This document shows, in pieces, positions 18,232 through 26,521 of a stretch of DNA of 64,000 nucleotides; the stretch's first letter is position 1; every line of letters starts with the position of its first letter. Source of the stretch: Planktothrix rubescens CCAP 1459/22 (GTDB lineage: Bacteria > Cyanobacteriota > Cyanobacteriia > Cyanobacteriales > Microcoleaceae); the NCBI GenBank assembly GCA_904830895.1, contig LR882958.1, positions 1,606,001-1,670,000 of the forward strand, read 5' to 3'. Made by a program: the position numbers and the translations under genes. The notes under the pieces were generated by a model, which was not told where the DNA came from, searched no databases, and saw only the letters and a list, made by a program, of their open reading frames with translations.

Positions 18232-18912
18232 ATGGCTAAATCTATTAATCCTAATGGATTAGATATTACTCCCTATATTGACCATACCTTACTGAATCAA
18301 ACCGCAACCCCGGAACAAATTCAACAGTATTGTTATGAAGCAGAAAGATATAAATTTGCTAGTGTTTGTGTGTTTCCCAGTTATGTTATACTAGCTAAAG
18401 AATTGCTACAAGGAAAATCCACAAAATTATCTACAGTGATCGGATTTCCTACCGGAGCCACAACTTCCAAGGTTAAACTCTATGAAGCTCAGGAAGCCGT
18501 TGAAAATGGCGCGACGGAATTGGATGTGGTGATTAATTTAAGTTGGCTGAAAACTGGAAAAACCGAAGAATTGCATCGAGAAATTGCCGAAATTTGTGAA
18601 GAAACCGGACAAACAGTAAAGGCAATTATTGAAACCAGTGTACTAACAGAGGAGGAAAAATGTCTAGCGGTTGAGGTATTAATGGATACGGGAATTGCTT
18701 ATATTAAAACCAGTACGGGATGGTATGGTGGGGCGACGGTTGCAGATATTGAACTAATTAAATCTGTTACCAAAGGACGCATCGGAATTAAAGCCTCCGG
18801 CGGCATTAGTACATACCAACAAGCTGTTGATTTAATTGTCGCGGGAGCCACTCGTTTAGGAACTTCTCGCGCCGTTGAGATTTTGAAAACTGAAACCCAA
18901 AAAGATAGTTAA
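18232..18912 (+). CDS. deoC: Deoxyribose-phosphate aldolase
   Basis: 226 residues, usual length. DeoC signatures are present: [16 protein letters not shown] at the N-terminus, [31 protein letters not shown], the Schiff-base lysine region YIKTSTGW, and [10 protein letters not shown]. It cleaves 2-deoxyribose 5-phosphate to acetaldehyde and glyceraldehyde 3-phosphate in deoxynucleoside catabolism. It is followed 13 bp later by recO on the same strand, a neighbour pair often seen in cyanobacteria, so the two are probably co-transcribed. Confidence 0.95.
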   Translation: MAKSINPNGLDITPYIDHTLLNQTATPEQIQQYCYEAERYKFASVCVFPSYVILAKELLQGKSTKLSTVIGFPTGATTSKVKLYEAQEAVENGATELDVVINLSWLKTGKTEELHREIAEICEETGQTVKAIIETSVLTEEEKCLAVEVLMDTGIAYIKTSTGWYGGATVADIELIKSVTKGRIGIKASGGISTYQQAVDLIVAGATRLGTSRAVEILKTETQKDS

Positions 18913-18925
18913 TAGCCAAAATTTA

Positions 18926-19864
18926 ATGAGTAAAACCTATAGTGCTACGGGGATTAATTTAAAAGCTCAACCCTTTGGAGAATCCGATCGACTATTAACC
19001 ATTTTAACCCAGGAATTTGGATTAATTAAAGCCATTGCACCCGGAGCCAGAAAAGCAAAATCTCCGTTAGGAGGACGGAGTGAATTATTTGTTGTGAATC
19101 AATTATTAATTGCAAAAGGGCGATCGCTTGATAGAATAACCCAAGCCGAAACCGTCACCACCTATGCAGGCTTAAGTAAAAATTTAGGTAAATTAGCTGC
19201 TAGTCAATATTTAGCAGAATTAGTCCTAAGTCAAGCCCTCAGCGACCATCCCCAAGAGGATTTATTTATCCTACTTAATGAACATTTAAACCGTTTACAA
19301 AGCCTTTCTAATTCCCATTTAATTGCTAATTCCACTCAAATTATTGCCTGTTTAACCCAAGGAATTTTCCATCTTCTCGCCCTGGGGGGAACAGCACCTC
19401 AAGTTCAATTATGTTGTTTAAGTCAACGGCTACTTATTCCTAATTTTACCGATGAAAATTGGCGAGTTGGGTTTAGTATTGAGACTGGGGGAATTATTAA
19501 TTTATCGGAGTGGACGCCATCACCAACTCCATCCCGTCCTAAACCCCAAAAACCGATTCCAGTCACCTCAAAAACCCCTACAGTTCAAGATTCTGGGAAT
19601 CTTTACACCATAGAAAGTGTTCCTCAACCTCAACTTAAAATTAATACGAAACTCACCGCCGGACAGTTAGCCATTCTGCAACATTTGGCCCAACCCGAAC
19701 TCCTTGACCCGGTGATGTCGCGTGAAATGATTTTGGCTGGGGACTGGATGACCGTAGAACGGACGTTACGACAATATACAGAATATCATTTAGGGTGTTC
19801 GATCCGTTCCGGGTCGCTGATTGATACCTTTACCCACCAATTTATTATTGATCCCCCATTCTAA
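18926..19864 (+). CDS. recO: DNA repair protein RecO
   Basis: 312 residues. The N-terminal OB fold reads [29 protein letters not shown] followed by [16 protein letters not shown], typical RecO, then an alpha-helical domain with [14 protein letters not shown]. RecO loads RecA on SSB-coated single strands with RecR in RecF-pathway recombination. An extra Pro/Ser-rich linker (about 190-225, [20 protein letters not shown]) makes it longer than the typical bacterial protein, as in other cyanobacteria. It lies directly downstream of deoC. Confidence 0.93.
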   Translation: MSKTYSATGINLKAQPFGESDRLLTILTQEFGLIKAIAPGARKAKSPLGGRSELFVVNQLLIAKGRSLDRITQAETVTTYAGLSKNLGKLAASQYLAELVLSQALSDHPQEDLFILLNEHLNRLQSLSNSHLIANSTQIIACLTQGIFHLLALGGTAPQVQLCCLSQRLLIPNFTDENWRVGFSIETGGIINLSEWTPSPTPSRPKPQKPIPVTSKTPTVQDSGNLYTIESVPQPQLKINTKLTAGQLAILQHLAQPELLDPVMSREMILAGDWMTVERTLRQYTEYHLGCSIRSGSLIDTFTHQFIIDPPF

Positions 19865-19958
19865 TATTAGTCATGCTACTGATCCAATTAATCACTAAAA
19901 TGTTAGGTAGAGAGTGTCAATTTTCGCTCAAGTCTGACTGCTTTTAGAATAACGATAT

Positions 19959-21431
19959 ATGCGATCGCCAGATTTAGAAAAAAACTTTAAATCCCATCAC
20001 CCCTTGGCCATTATGAAAGATTGGGAGACTGACTCCTTGATAGAAATTACCCCGTCTAGTTCCGCAAAATTGGACAATGAAAACAATCATTCCGATCACA
20101 ATAGTCCTGTTCCCGAACCTACCGAGGAAGGAGAACGGGGATTTTTACCCGTCCTGAGAAACAAAAATTTCCTCGCCCTTTGGAGTGGACAACTTTTTTC
20201 TCAACTAGCAGATAAAGTTTATTTAGTATTAATGATTGCAATTATTTCGACTCGATTTCAACAAGCTGATCAAACCATTAGTGGTTGGGTATCAGCAATT
20301 ATGATGGCGTTTACCATTCCTGCAATTTTGTTTGGGGCGGGTGCGGGAGTATTTGTAGATCGATGGTCAAAAAAAGCGGTTTTAGTGATTACCAATCTAT
20401 TACGCGGGGGTTTAGTTATGGCTTTACCCCTAATTTTATGGCTATTTCAAGATCAACAATTCGGTCAATTACCCGTTGGGTTTTATATTTTATTAATTAC
20501 CACTTTTTTAGTATCTACCTTAACTCAATTTTTTGCCCCTGCTGAACAATCGGCGATTCCTTTAGTTGTGGAAAAACGTCATTTATTATCCGCTAATTCT
20601 CTTTATACAACAACCATGATGGCGTCGGTTATTGTGGGGTTTGCGGTGGGAGAACCTTTATTAGCCCTAGCGGATTTAATTTCTAATCAAATCGGTTTAC
20701 AATCTATAGGAAAAGAATTAATTGTCGGGGGAGAATATGTAATTGCTGGGTTAATTTTGATGCTTTTAAATACCCAAGAAAAAAATAATAATGCCGACCA
20801 TGAACAACCCCATATTTTAGAAGATTTACGCGATGGGATTCGTTATTTAAGCAATCATACTTTAATTAGAAATGCTTTATTACAATTAATTATTCTGTTT
20901 TCTATTTTTGCCGCCTTAGCGGTTTTAGCCGTGCGTTTAGCCGAAATCATTCCTGAGATTAGTTCCTCCCAATTTGGCTTTCTATTAGCCGCAGGAGGGG
21001 CTGGAATGGGCATTGGTGCAACAGTTCTGGGTAATCTAGGTCATAGATTTACTCATTTCCAATTGGCGTTAATTGGTTCTTTTGGAGTCGCCGGATCATT
21101 AGGGGGATTATCCCTATTTAATGAACGATTATGGCCGACTTTGATCCTAATTTTATTATTAGGAATTTTTGGAGCAATTGTAGCAATTCCGATGCAAACC
21201 ACAATTCAAGCCGAAACCCCCGAAGCAATGCGAGGAAAAGTCTTTGGTCTTCAGAATAATGCCATTAATATTGCTTTGAGTTTACCCTTAGCTTTGGCGG
21301 GATTTGCCGAAACTTTAATCGGGTTATCTAATGTATTTTTAAGTTTAGCAGGATTAGCGATCGCCGGAGGTTTCATAACTTGGTTAATCTCTCGAAATGC
21401 ACCCCATATTATAGAAGGAGAAAAAACTTAA
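19959..21431 (+). CDS. MFS transporter (EntS-type exporter family)
   Basis: 490 residues. A soluble acidic N-terminal tail (about 1-65) precedes a major-facilitator core that starts with LRNKNFLALWSGQLFSQLADKVY and has about twelve hydrophobic helices. The loop 2-3 motif is FVDRWSKKAVL, and PMQTTIQAETPEAMRGKVFG is characteristic of the MFS_3/EntS-like drug and siderophore exporters. Substrate not determinable. The ATG at 19959 is used; a second at 20013 (MKDWETDS) is possible. A 20-bp tandem repeat starts just after the stop. Confidence 0.85.
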   Translation: MRSPDLEKNFKSHHPLAIMKDWETDSLIEITPSSSAKLDNENNHSDHNSPVPEPTEEGERGFLPVLRNKNFLALWSGQLFSQLADKVYLVLMIAIISTRFQQADQTISGWVSAIMMAFTIPAILFGAGAGVFVDRWSKKAVLVITNLLRGGLVMALPLILWLFQDQQFGQLPVGFYILLITTFLVSTLTQFFAPAEQSAIPLVVEKRHLLSANSLYTTTMMASVIVGFAVGEPLLALADLISNQIGLQSIGKELIVGGEYVIAGLILMLLNTQEKNNNADHEQPHILEDLRDGIRYLSNHTLIRNALLQLIILFSIFAALAVLAVRLAEIIPEISSSQFGFLLAAGGAGMGIGATVLGNLGHRFTHFQLALIGSFGVAGSLGGLSLFNERLWPTLILILLLGIFGAIVAIPMQTTIQAETPEAMRGKVFGLQNNAINIALSLPLALAGFAETLIGLSNVFLSLAGLAIAGGFITWLISRNAPHIIEGEKT

Positions 21432-21450
21432 GTTATAATTTAGCCAATAA

Positions 21451-21602
21451 TTTTATAATCTAGTTAACAATTTTATAATCTAGTTAACAATTTTATAATC
21501 TAGTTAACAATTTTATAATCTAGTTAACAATTTTATAATCTAGTTAACAATTTTATAATCTAGTTAACAATTTTATAATCTAGTTAACAATTTTATAATC
21601 TA
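21451..21602. repeat. Eight 20-bp tandem repeats (TTTTATAATCTAGTTAACAA)
   Basis: TTTTATAATC occurs at exactly 20-bp intervals from 21451 to 21591 (eight copies), with seven intervening TAGTTAACAA blocks that are identical. Each unit carries the palindromes GTTAAC and TTATAA. The array starts about 20 bp past the MFS stop and ends at a GC-richer hairpin GCGAACG...CGTTCGC (21603-21619). There are no spacers, so it is not CRISPR. Confidence 0.95.
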
Positions 21603-21718
21603 GCGAACGAGGACGTTCGCACTGCTATTAATTAATATTTGATTCTAACGCAGTGCGAGTATCCTCACTCGCTAATACTCATAACCAACACTCGCTAATA
21701 CTTAGAAAACTAAATCCT

Positions 21719-22333
21719 ATGAATGATGATCTTCTGTTGTTAGAAAAAGTAGCTCAATTTGTGTTAACAGGTAAAGGAGAAAAGCCAAATTCTTCTATGA
21801 TCGCTGAAACCTTAATTAGATGTGAAAATCAAGCCAAAAAAACCAAAGAAAAGCATAGCTTTGAATCCTTGGTCGGAAATTGGCGACTTTGTTGGGTAAG
21901 TGGAACCCAGAAAATCCGTAAACAAGCCGGAATTGTTAAGGGAAACGGACTTTATATTCCTAGTTTTTTGAATCTACAAATTATCTATTCCCGATATCCC
22001 CATCCCCTCTTAACAATAGAAGTACCCACAGAAATAGACGCCGGAATTATTCAAAATTGCGTTCAGTTAAATCAGTTTAATTTAACGCTAACTGGCCCCG
22101 CTAAATTCTTAGAAAAAAAGAATATTCTCGCCTTCGATTTTACCAATCTTACCTCTAAACTATTTGGCTTAAATATCTATGACGGTAAAATGCACGGAAC
22201 CTCAAGTAATGCCCAACAATTTTATCAAGATTCCATTAAAAAACAAGCCTTTTTTGCCTTTTTTGTGATTACTCCTGATCTAATTGCAGCTAGAGGTAGA
22301 GGCGGTGGTCTTGCCCTCTGGACAAAAGTTTAA
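21719..22333 (+). CDS. Fibrillin/PAP-like conserved cyanobacterial protein
   Basis: 204 residues from the ATG at 21719 (MNDDLLLLEKVAQF). An upstream in-frame start at 21653 would run through repeat-like intergenic sequence and is unlikely. The core SLVGNWRLCWVSGTQKIRKQAG, then LNLQIIYSRY, LNQFNLTLTGPAKFL and the glycine-rich end IAARGRGGGLALWTK, resembles the lipocalin-like plastid-lipid-associated (fibrillin) proteins, soluble lipid-binding proteins of thylakoids and plastoglobules. No membrane segment or signal peptide. The family call is from pattern recognition only. Confidence 0.6.
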   Translation: MNDDLLLLEKVAQFVLTGKGEKPNSSMIAETLIRCENQAKKTKEKHSFESLVGNWRLCWVSGTQKIRKQAGIVKGNGLYIPSFLNLQIIYSRYPHPLLTIEVPTEIDAGIIQNCVQLNQFNLTLTGPAKFLEKKNILAFDFTNLTSKLFGLNIYDGKMHGTSSNAQQFYQDSIKKQAFFAFFVITPDLIAARGRGGGLALWTKV

Positions 22334-22421
22334 AAAGCAGATACCAAACCCTTGTATCATAGAAAATTAAGTGACTTTTCAACACTGAAATTACGCCCTA
22401 AATTTGCATTTGTAATCAACT

Positions 22422-23657
22422 ATGGCAACCCTTAACGATAACTACCTCAAACTCAAAGCCGGATATCTGTTTCCCGAAATTGCCCGCCGGGTGAATGCGT
22501 TTGCAGAAGCCAACCCCGACGCCAAAATCATCCGTTTAGGCATTGGCGACGTCACCGAACCCTTACCCCAAGCCTGTCGCCAAGCCATGCTTCAGGCCGT
22601 CGAAGACATGGGCAACCGCGACACCTTCAAAGGTTATGGCCCCGAACAGGGTTATGCTTGGTTACGCGAAACCATCGCCGCCCACGATTTCCAGGCCAAA
22701 GGTTGCGATATTGACGCCGATGAAATCTTCATTTCTGACGGTTCAAAATGTGACACAGGCAATATTTTAGATATTTTTGGAGACGATAATATTATCGCTG
22801 TAACTGACCCGGTTTATCCCGTTTATGTCGATACAAATGTGATGGCGGGACACACCGGAGATGCCAACGAAAAAGGAGAATATGGGGGATTAGTTTATAT
22901 TCCAATTACGGCGGAAAATAATTTTACTGCTGCTATTCCTACCCAAAAAGTTGATTTAATTTATCTCTGTTTTCCTAATAATCCCACGGGGGCAACGGCA
23001 ACTAAAGAACACTTAACCGCCTGGGTCGAATACGCTCAAGCTAACGGTTCTATTATACTATATGATGCCGCCTATGAAGCGTTTATTTCTGACCCCAACC
23101 TCCCCCGTTCTATCTATGAAATTGAAGGAGCAAAAGATTGCGCCATTGAGTTTCGTTCCTTCTCCAAAACCGCCGGATTTACCGGAACTCGTTGCGCCTT
23201 TACTGTTGTTCCAAAAACCTTAACAGCTAAAGCCAAAGATGGTTCCGATGTGGAATTATGGAAGTTATGGAATCGTCGTCAAGCCACTAAATTTAACGGC
23301 GTTTCTTATATTATTCAACGGGCGGCGGAGGCAGTTTATTCTGAAGCAGGAAAGGCTCAAGTTAAGGCGTTAATTCAATTTTATATGGAAAACGCCCAAA
23401 TTATTCGGGAGCAATTAACCTCGGCTGGATTAAGCGTTTATGGAGGAGAAAATGCCCCCTATGTTTGGGTAAAAACTCCCCAAGGTTTATCGAGTTGGGA
23501 TTTCTTTGATAAGCTGTTACAAACCTGTAATGTTGTGGGAACTCCGGGTTCTGGTTTCGGTGCGGCAGGTGAAGGATATTTCCGTATTTCTGCTTTTAAT
23601 AGTCGGGAAAACGTAGAGGAAGCCATGCGTCGAATTACCGATAAGTTTAAGGTTTAA
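22422..23657 (+). CDS. dapL: LL-diaminopimelate aminotransferase
   Basis: 411 residues, the family length. The start [20 protein letters not shown] and [11 protein letters not shown] are diagnostic of Dap[17 protein letters not shown], the PLP-contacting [21 protein letters not shown] and the Schiff-base lysine in [13 protein letters not shown] are intact. It converts tetrahydrodipicolinate to LL-diaminopimelate in one step, for lysine and peptidoglycan synthesis in cyanobacteria, plants and chlamydiae. Its codon use is GC-richer at the 5' end than that of its neighbours. Confidence 0.96.
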   Translation: MATLNDNYLKLKAGYLFPEIARRVNAFAEANPDAKIIRLGIGDVTEPLPQACRQAMLQAVEDMGNRDTFKGYGPEQGYAWLRETIAAHDFQAKGCDIDADEIFISDGSKCDTGNILDIFGDDNIIAVTDPVYPVYVDTNVMAGHTGDANEKGEYGGLVYIPITAENNFTAAIPTQKVDLIYLCFPNNPTGATATKEHLTAWVEYAQANGSIILYDAAYEAFISDPNLPRSIYEIEGAKDCAIEFRSFSKTAGFTGTRCAFTVVPKTLTAKAKDGSDVELWKLWNRRQATKFNGVSYIIQRAAEAVYSEAGKAQVKALIQFYMENAQIIREQLTSAGLSVYGGENAPYVWVKTPQGLSSWDFFDKLLQTCNVVGTPGSGFGAAGEGYFRISAFNSRENVEEAMRRITDKFKV

Positions 23658-23732
23658 ATTGTTGGGTGGGCAATGCCCACCTGATTAGGATAAAATTATG
23701 AATTAGTTTGTATACATTAATTTGACGGTCAA

Positions 23733-24023
23733 ATGACGGAATTTATTGATCATTTTAAACTCCCTTATGTTGATTTATTAGATAGAAAAAATTTACCAAA
23801 TTGTCCCGCTATTTATTTTGCGATAGATTCACAGAATAGAGTGCTTTATGTAGGACAAGCCACTAATTTAGCCACCAGATGGAAAAATCATCGCCGAGTA
23901 TATCAATTACAAGAAATCAATAAAGATTCTCTAGTCAGAATAGCTTGGCAACCTTGGACTTTAGAAGATTTGAGTGAAGCTGAAAGATATTTTATCAACA
24001 ATTCAAAAAAAGACTTAAAATAG
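23733..24023 (+). CDS. GIY-YIG nuclease-family protein, short
   Basis: 96 residues. NCPAIYFAIDSQNRVLYVGQATNLATRWKNH matches the GIY-YIG core (the first Tyr in AIYF, the second in LYVGQ, the arginine in ATRW), and EAERYFI provides the downstream glutamate. The sequence stops soon after, where longer cyanobacterial homologues continue, so it may be a truncated copy. It marks the left edge of the accessory region 23.7-29.4 kb. Function unknown. Confidence 0.7.
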   Translation: MTEFIDHFKLPYVDLLDRKNLPNCPAIYFAIDSQNRVLYVGQATNLATRWKNHRRVYQLQEINKDSLVRIAWQPWTLEDLSEAERYFINNSKKDLK

Positions 24024-24062
24024 TTGTGCTAAAATCCGATTAGTTCTAATTGTGGTTGAGTT

Positions 24063-24317
24063 ATGCGAACCGTTGAAGAATTAATTACAGAAGCATTATC
24101 TTTACCCAGTGCGTCGAGGGTGCTTCTCGTCGAGAAATTAATCGAAAGTTTGGAGTTTGATGTTGATGAAACGATACAAACACTATGGATAGCAGAAGCC
24201 AAACAGCGTCGAGATGAAATATGGACTGGTATAGTGCAACCCATACCAGGGGAAGAAGCATTAAGTCAGATTTTGAGGAGTGTAAATTATCTGGCTAGTA
24301 CAACTTCTTATCCCTAA
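24063..24317 (+). CDS. Orphan addiction-module (putative antitoxin) protein
   Basis: 84 residues. TVEELITEALSLPSASRVLLVEKLIESLE and the WIAEAKQRRDEIWTG...PIPGEEAL stretch match the TIGR02574 addiction-module family, normally an antitoxin encoded just before a RelE/ParE toxin. The usual end after PIPGEEAL is replaced by SQILRSVNYLASTTSYP, suggesting a frameshifted or exchanged C-terminus. No RelE-type gene follows; instead an unrelated VapBC pair begins 43 bp later. Confidence 0.7.
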   Translation: MRTVEELITEALSLPSASRVLLVEKLIESLEFDVDETIQTLWIAEAKQRRDEIWTGIVQPIPGEEALSQILRSVNYLASTTSYP

Positions 24318-24360
24318 AGTTAATCTATAATTAAAATATCATTTACGATTTCTAAAATTT

Positions 24361-24594
24361 ATGCCTGAAACTAAAATTAGTTTAGATGAACCCCTGCAAA
24401 ATGCTCTGGCTGAAATTTCACGAGAAACGGGCAAAACTGAAAGTCAATTAATTAGCGAAGCAGTTGAACGATTAATTAAAGACTATCAACGGCAAAACCG
24501 ATATTTATTAATACAACAAGCTAAAGGAATATGGGCTGATCGAGAAGATATCCCTGATGTACAACAATTACGTCAAGAATGGCAGAGATTTTAA
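24361..24594 (+). CDS. VapB-type ribbon-helix-helix antitoxin
   Basis: 77 residues. The N-terminal segment TKISLDEPLQNALAEISRETGKTESQLISEAVERLI has the beta-strand plus two helices of a CopG/RHH DNA-binding domain; the C-terminal IWADREDIPDVQQLRQEWQRF is the kind of tail that wraps a PIN toxin. It lies 18 bp before the vapC gene on the same strand. It should repress its own operon and neutralise the toxin. Confidence 0.83.
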   Translation: MPETKISLDEPLQNALAEISRETGKTESQLISEAVERLIKDYQRQNRYLLIQQAKGIWADREDIPDVQQLRQEWQRF

Positions 24595-24612
24595 CAAATT
24601 TTATTATTAAAT

Positions 24613-25002
24613 ATGCCTATAAAATTATTAATTGATACCGATGTTTTAATTGATTTTTTACGAGGGCGATCGCAAGCTGTCGCTTACTTAGAAAATTTAA
24701 TAGAAGAATCTGTTCTAATTTCAAGTATTACTGTTGCTGAACTTTATTCAGGCGTTCGGGAAGGGAAAGAAAGAGAGGTGTTAGATACCTTTTTTCTTGC
24801 CTTTGAAATTGTGCCTATTAATGAAGAAATTGCTATTAAAGGGGGATTATATCGCCGAGATTATGGAAAAAGTCATGGTGTAGGACTGGCTGATGCGTTA
24901 ATTGCTGCTACTGCTGAAGTTAAACAAGCTCACTTAGTAACTTTGAATCAAAAACATTTTCCAATGCTAGATACTGTGATTGTTCCTTACAAAAAACAAT
25001 AA
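24613..25002 (+). CDS. VapC-type PIN-domain toxin
   Basis: 129 residues, a complete PIN domain. The acidic metal-binding residues are in LLIDTDVLIDFLRG (D8/D10), TVAELYSGV (Glu, about 41) and GVGLADALIAATA (Asp, about 94), with the terminal LVTLNQKHFPML typical of VapC. These toxins are magnesium-dependent RNases, usually cutting initiator tRNA or 23S rRNA. It is paired with the RHH antitoxin immediately upstream. Confidence 0.88.
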   Translation: MPIKLLIDTDVLIDFLRGRSQAVAYLENLIEESVLISSITVAELYSGVREGKEREVLDTFFLAFEIVPINEEIAIKGGLYRRDYGKSHGVGLADALIAATAEVKQAHLVTLNQKHFPMLDTVIVPYKKQ

Positions 25003-25062
25003 TTTATTCAATTGTAATCAGGTTGATTTTAATGAGTGGTAGTATGATCGCCGCTTCGTAGG

Positions 25063-25086
25063 CTGGGTTGACAACAGGAAACCCAG
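25063..25086. repeat. Short CTGGGTT/AACCCAG inverted repeat
   Basis: CTGGGTT (25063-25069) and AACCCAG (25080-25086) form a 7-bp stem. The surrounding GTAGGCTGGGTTGAC sequence looks like a dispersed repeat often seen between cyanobacterial genes. The rest of 25003-25261 contains several GCGATCGC sites and no gene. Confidence 0.5.
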
Positions 25087-25261
25087 AATTGCTTTTCTCT
25101 GGTAGCACTAACCAGAAGCCAGATTGCACTTTAAGCTGTAACTGTGGATGCGATCGCAAAGCTAAAATGAGACAGCGATCAGTGTATCGGTTTTGAGTTA
25201 GAGGCGATCGCTGATAAACTATCTATAGAAACAAAAATATAAAATTTTTAAGGAGATAAAT

Positions 25262-25468
25262 ATGACCTTTAGTGAAGTCGTAGAAGCTATTAAAACCCTA
25301 TCATTGGGCGAAAAAAAAGAGATACAATCTCTTTTGGAACAGTTTTTAAGAGAAGAGCAACGTGACGAAATTTATCAAAACTATTTATTAGCCAAACAGA
25401 ACGAGAAAGAAGGAAAACTAAAATTTTCCTCAGATATTGATCAACTAATGCAGTTTTTAGAAGAATAA
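25262..25468 (+). CDS. Antitoxin-like protein upstream of a RelE toxin remnant
   Basis: 68 residues, helical and charged: MTFSEVVEAIKTLSLGEKKEIQSLLEQFL then a polar tail. It is preceded by a clear ribosome-binding site (AAGGAG about 8 bases before the ATG). Its stop codon overlaps the ATG of the following RelE-type toxin pseudogene (TAATG), the arrangement of an antitoxin-toxin operon. The family is not one I can name with certainty; the antitoxin role is inferred from size, charge and position. Confidence 0.68.
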   Translation: MTFSEVVEAIKTLSLGEKKEIQSLLEQFLREEQRDEIYQNYLLAKQNEKEGKLKFSSDIDQLMQFLEE

Positions 25469-25737
25469 TGATAGAAATTAGTTTTGATGATTCTTTTAAG
25501 CGAGCCTTCAAAAAACGTTTTCAAGGCAACCATTAGTTAGAAAGAAAATTTCGGATAAAGCTAGAAAAATTCAAAGAAAATCCGTTTGATCCATCTCTCA
25601 AAACTCATAAATTATCAGGTAAACTTAAAGAACTGTGGAGTTTTAGTATTGAGTATAATCAAAGAGTGATATTTTATTTTACAGACGAAGAAAAAGCCGT
25701 TTTTGTTGATATTGGTAATCACGATCAAGTCTATTAA
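25468..25737 (+). pseudogene. RelE/YafQ-type toxin gene broken by a nonsense codon
   Basis: The frame starts MIEISFDDSFKRAFKKRFQG and hits TAG at 25534-25536, where the second copy of this gene (28948-29217) has GAG. The rest of the frame is open and codes for the same toxin (FKENPFDPSLKTHKLSG..., FSIEYNQRVIFYF, DIGNHDQVY). One G-to-T change thus disabled an 89-residue toxin while its antitoxin upstream stays intact. Ribosomal readthrough or restart is possible but unproven. Confidence 0.88.
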
Positions 25738-25914
25738 TTGAAAGCGATCGCCTAAAACTCACGACTCACGGTAATAGCGATCTGAATACTCTGAATATAA
25801 TTCGGACTATCGTGTAAGAGTCTTTGAATTTTTTGAGCTATAGTATTGTCATACAGAGTTATGACAAGCAAAAATATGAGAGTTAATGCAAGGCTCGATA
25901 GCGATCGCGCTAAT
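25468..25914 (+). repeat. 447-bp direct repeat, left copy
   Basis: This segment matches 28948-29394 without gaps, with eight mismatches counted by eye (about 98% identity). It spans the RelE toxin frame, the intergenic DNA and the first 18 codons of the RHH antitoxin. Between the two copies lie the rest of the RHH gene, the PIN gene and the restriction-modification gene. Confidence 0.95.
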
Positions 25915-26139
25915 AAGTTTAATTACATTCGCCAGCGTACCAATCAAGGTGTGTCTGACATCATGAAAGCGGCGATCGATCTTTACTATGAAAAATTATA
26001 TCAAGAATCCTCTGTAAAGCCTTTGCAACTTCTTAGGGAATCAGGGTTGATTGGTTGTGCTGAAGGGGACTCTGATTTGTCGGTTAATTACAAGCAATAT
26101 CTGACTGAAAGTCTTAACGAAAAATATGGTCATCGTTGA
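25861..26139 (+). CDS. RHH antitoxin of a PIN-toxin pair
   Basis: 92 residues from the ATG at 25861; a TTG at 25846 is in frame but lies in the promoter-like GTCATACAG region. MRVNARLDSDRANKFNYIRQRTNQGVSDIMKAAIDLYYEKL is a ribbon-helix-helix domain, followed by a tail (LLRESGLIGCAEGDSDLS) typical of VapB-like antitoxins. It overlaps the downstream PIN gene by 14 bp. The first 18 codons lie within the 447-bp direct repeat and recur at 29341. Confidence 0.78.
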   Translation: MTSKNMRVNARLDSDRANKFNYIRQRTNQGVSDIMKAAIDLYYEKLYQESSVKPLQLLRESGLIGCAEGDSDLSVNYKQYLTESLNEKYGHR

Positions 26140-26521
26140 TTCTGGCTTTTGGATAGCATTAATCAATCGCCGTGATGATTATCATGTTCTCGCTCAAGAA
26201 GTTTTAGATACGATTGATGAGCCTCTGGTTACAACATGGTGTGTGATTACGGAAGCTTGTCATATTCTCTTGAAACGTACAGGCACAAATGCTCAACAGA
26301 CGTTTATTCATAGCTTAGAAATTGGTGTTTTTGAGGTTTTTGATCTCAAGGTTCAAGATGGGAAAAGAATCAGTGAATTGATGAATCAATATAGTTCTCT
26401 GCCAATGGATTTAGCGGACGCTTCATTGATTATTCTTGCGGAACATTTGGGGCATGGGCGGATTCTATCTGTGCCAGCAATTAAAATAAACCACAGCGTA
26501 AAAAGACAAAAAGAAGAATGA
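26126..26521 (+). CDS. PIN-domain toxin with altered C-terminus
   Basis: 131 residues. MVIVDSGFWIALINRRDDYH carries the first catalytic Asp, ITEACHILL the Glu, and PMDLADASLIILAEHLGHGRILS the third acidic cluster, so the active site is complete. After GRILS, where homologues continue with a TD..DF..YRW-type ending, this one reads VPAIKINHSVKRQKEE. That tail is coded by DNA that adjoins the foreign methylase gene, and the stop overlaps its ATG (ATGA). This suggests the insertion replaced the natural 3' end. Whether the toxin still folds is unknown. Confidence 0.78.
   Translation: MVIVDSGFWIALINRRDDYHVLAQEVLDTIDEPLVTTWCVITEACHILLKRTGTNAQQTFIHSLEIGVFEVFDLKVQDGKRISELMNQYSSLPMDLADASLIILAEHLGHGRILSVPAIKINHSVKRQKEE

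Noticed and set aside
21451-21602. CRISPR-like look of the eight repeats.
   Set aside because: Repeats are directly joined with no unique spacers and no cas genes near.
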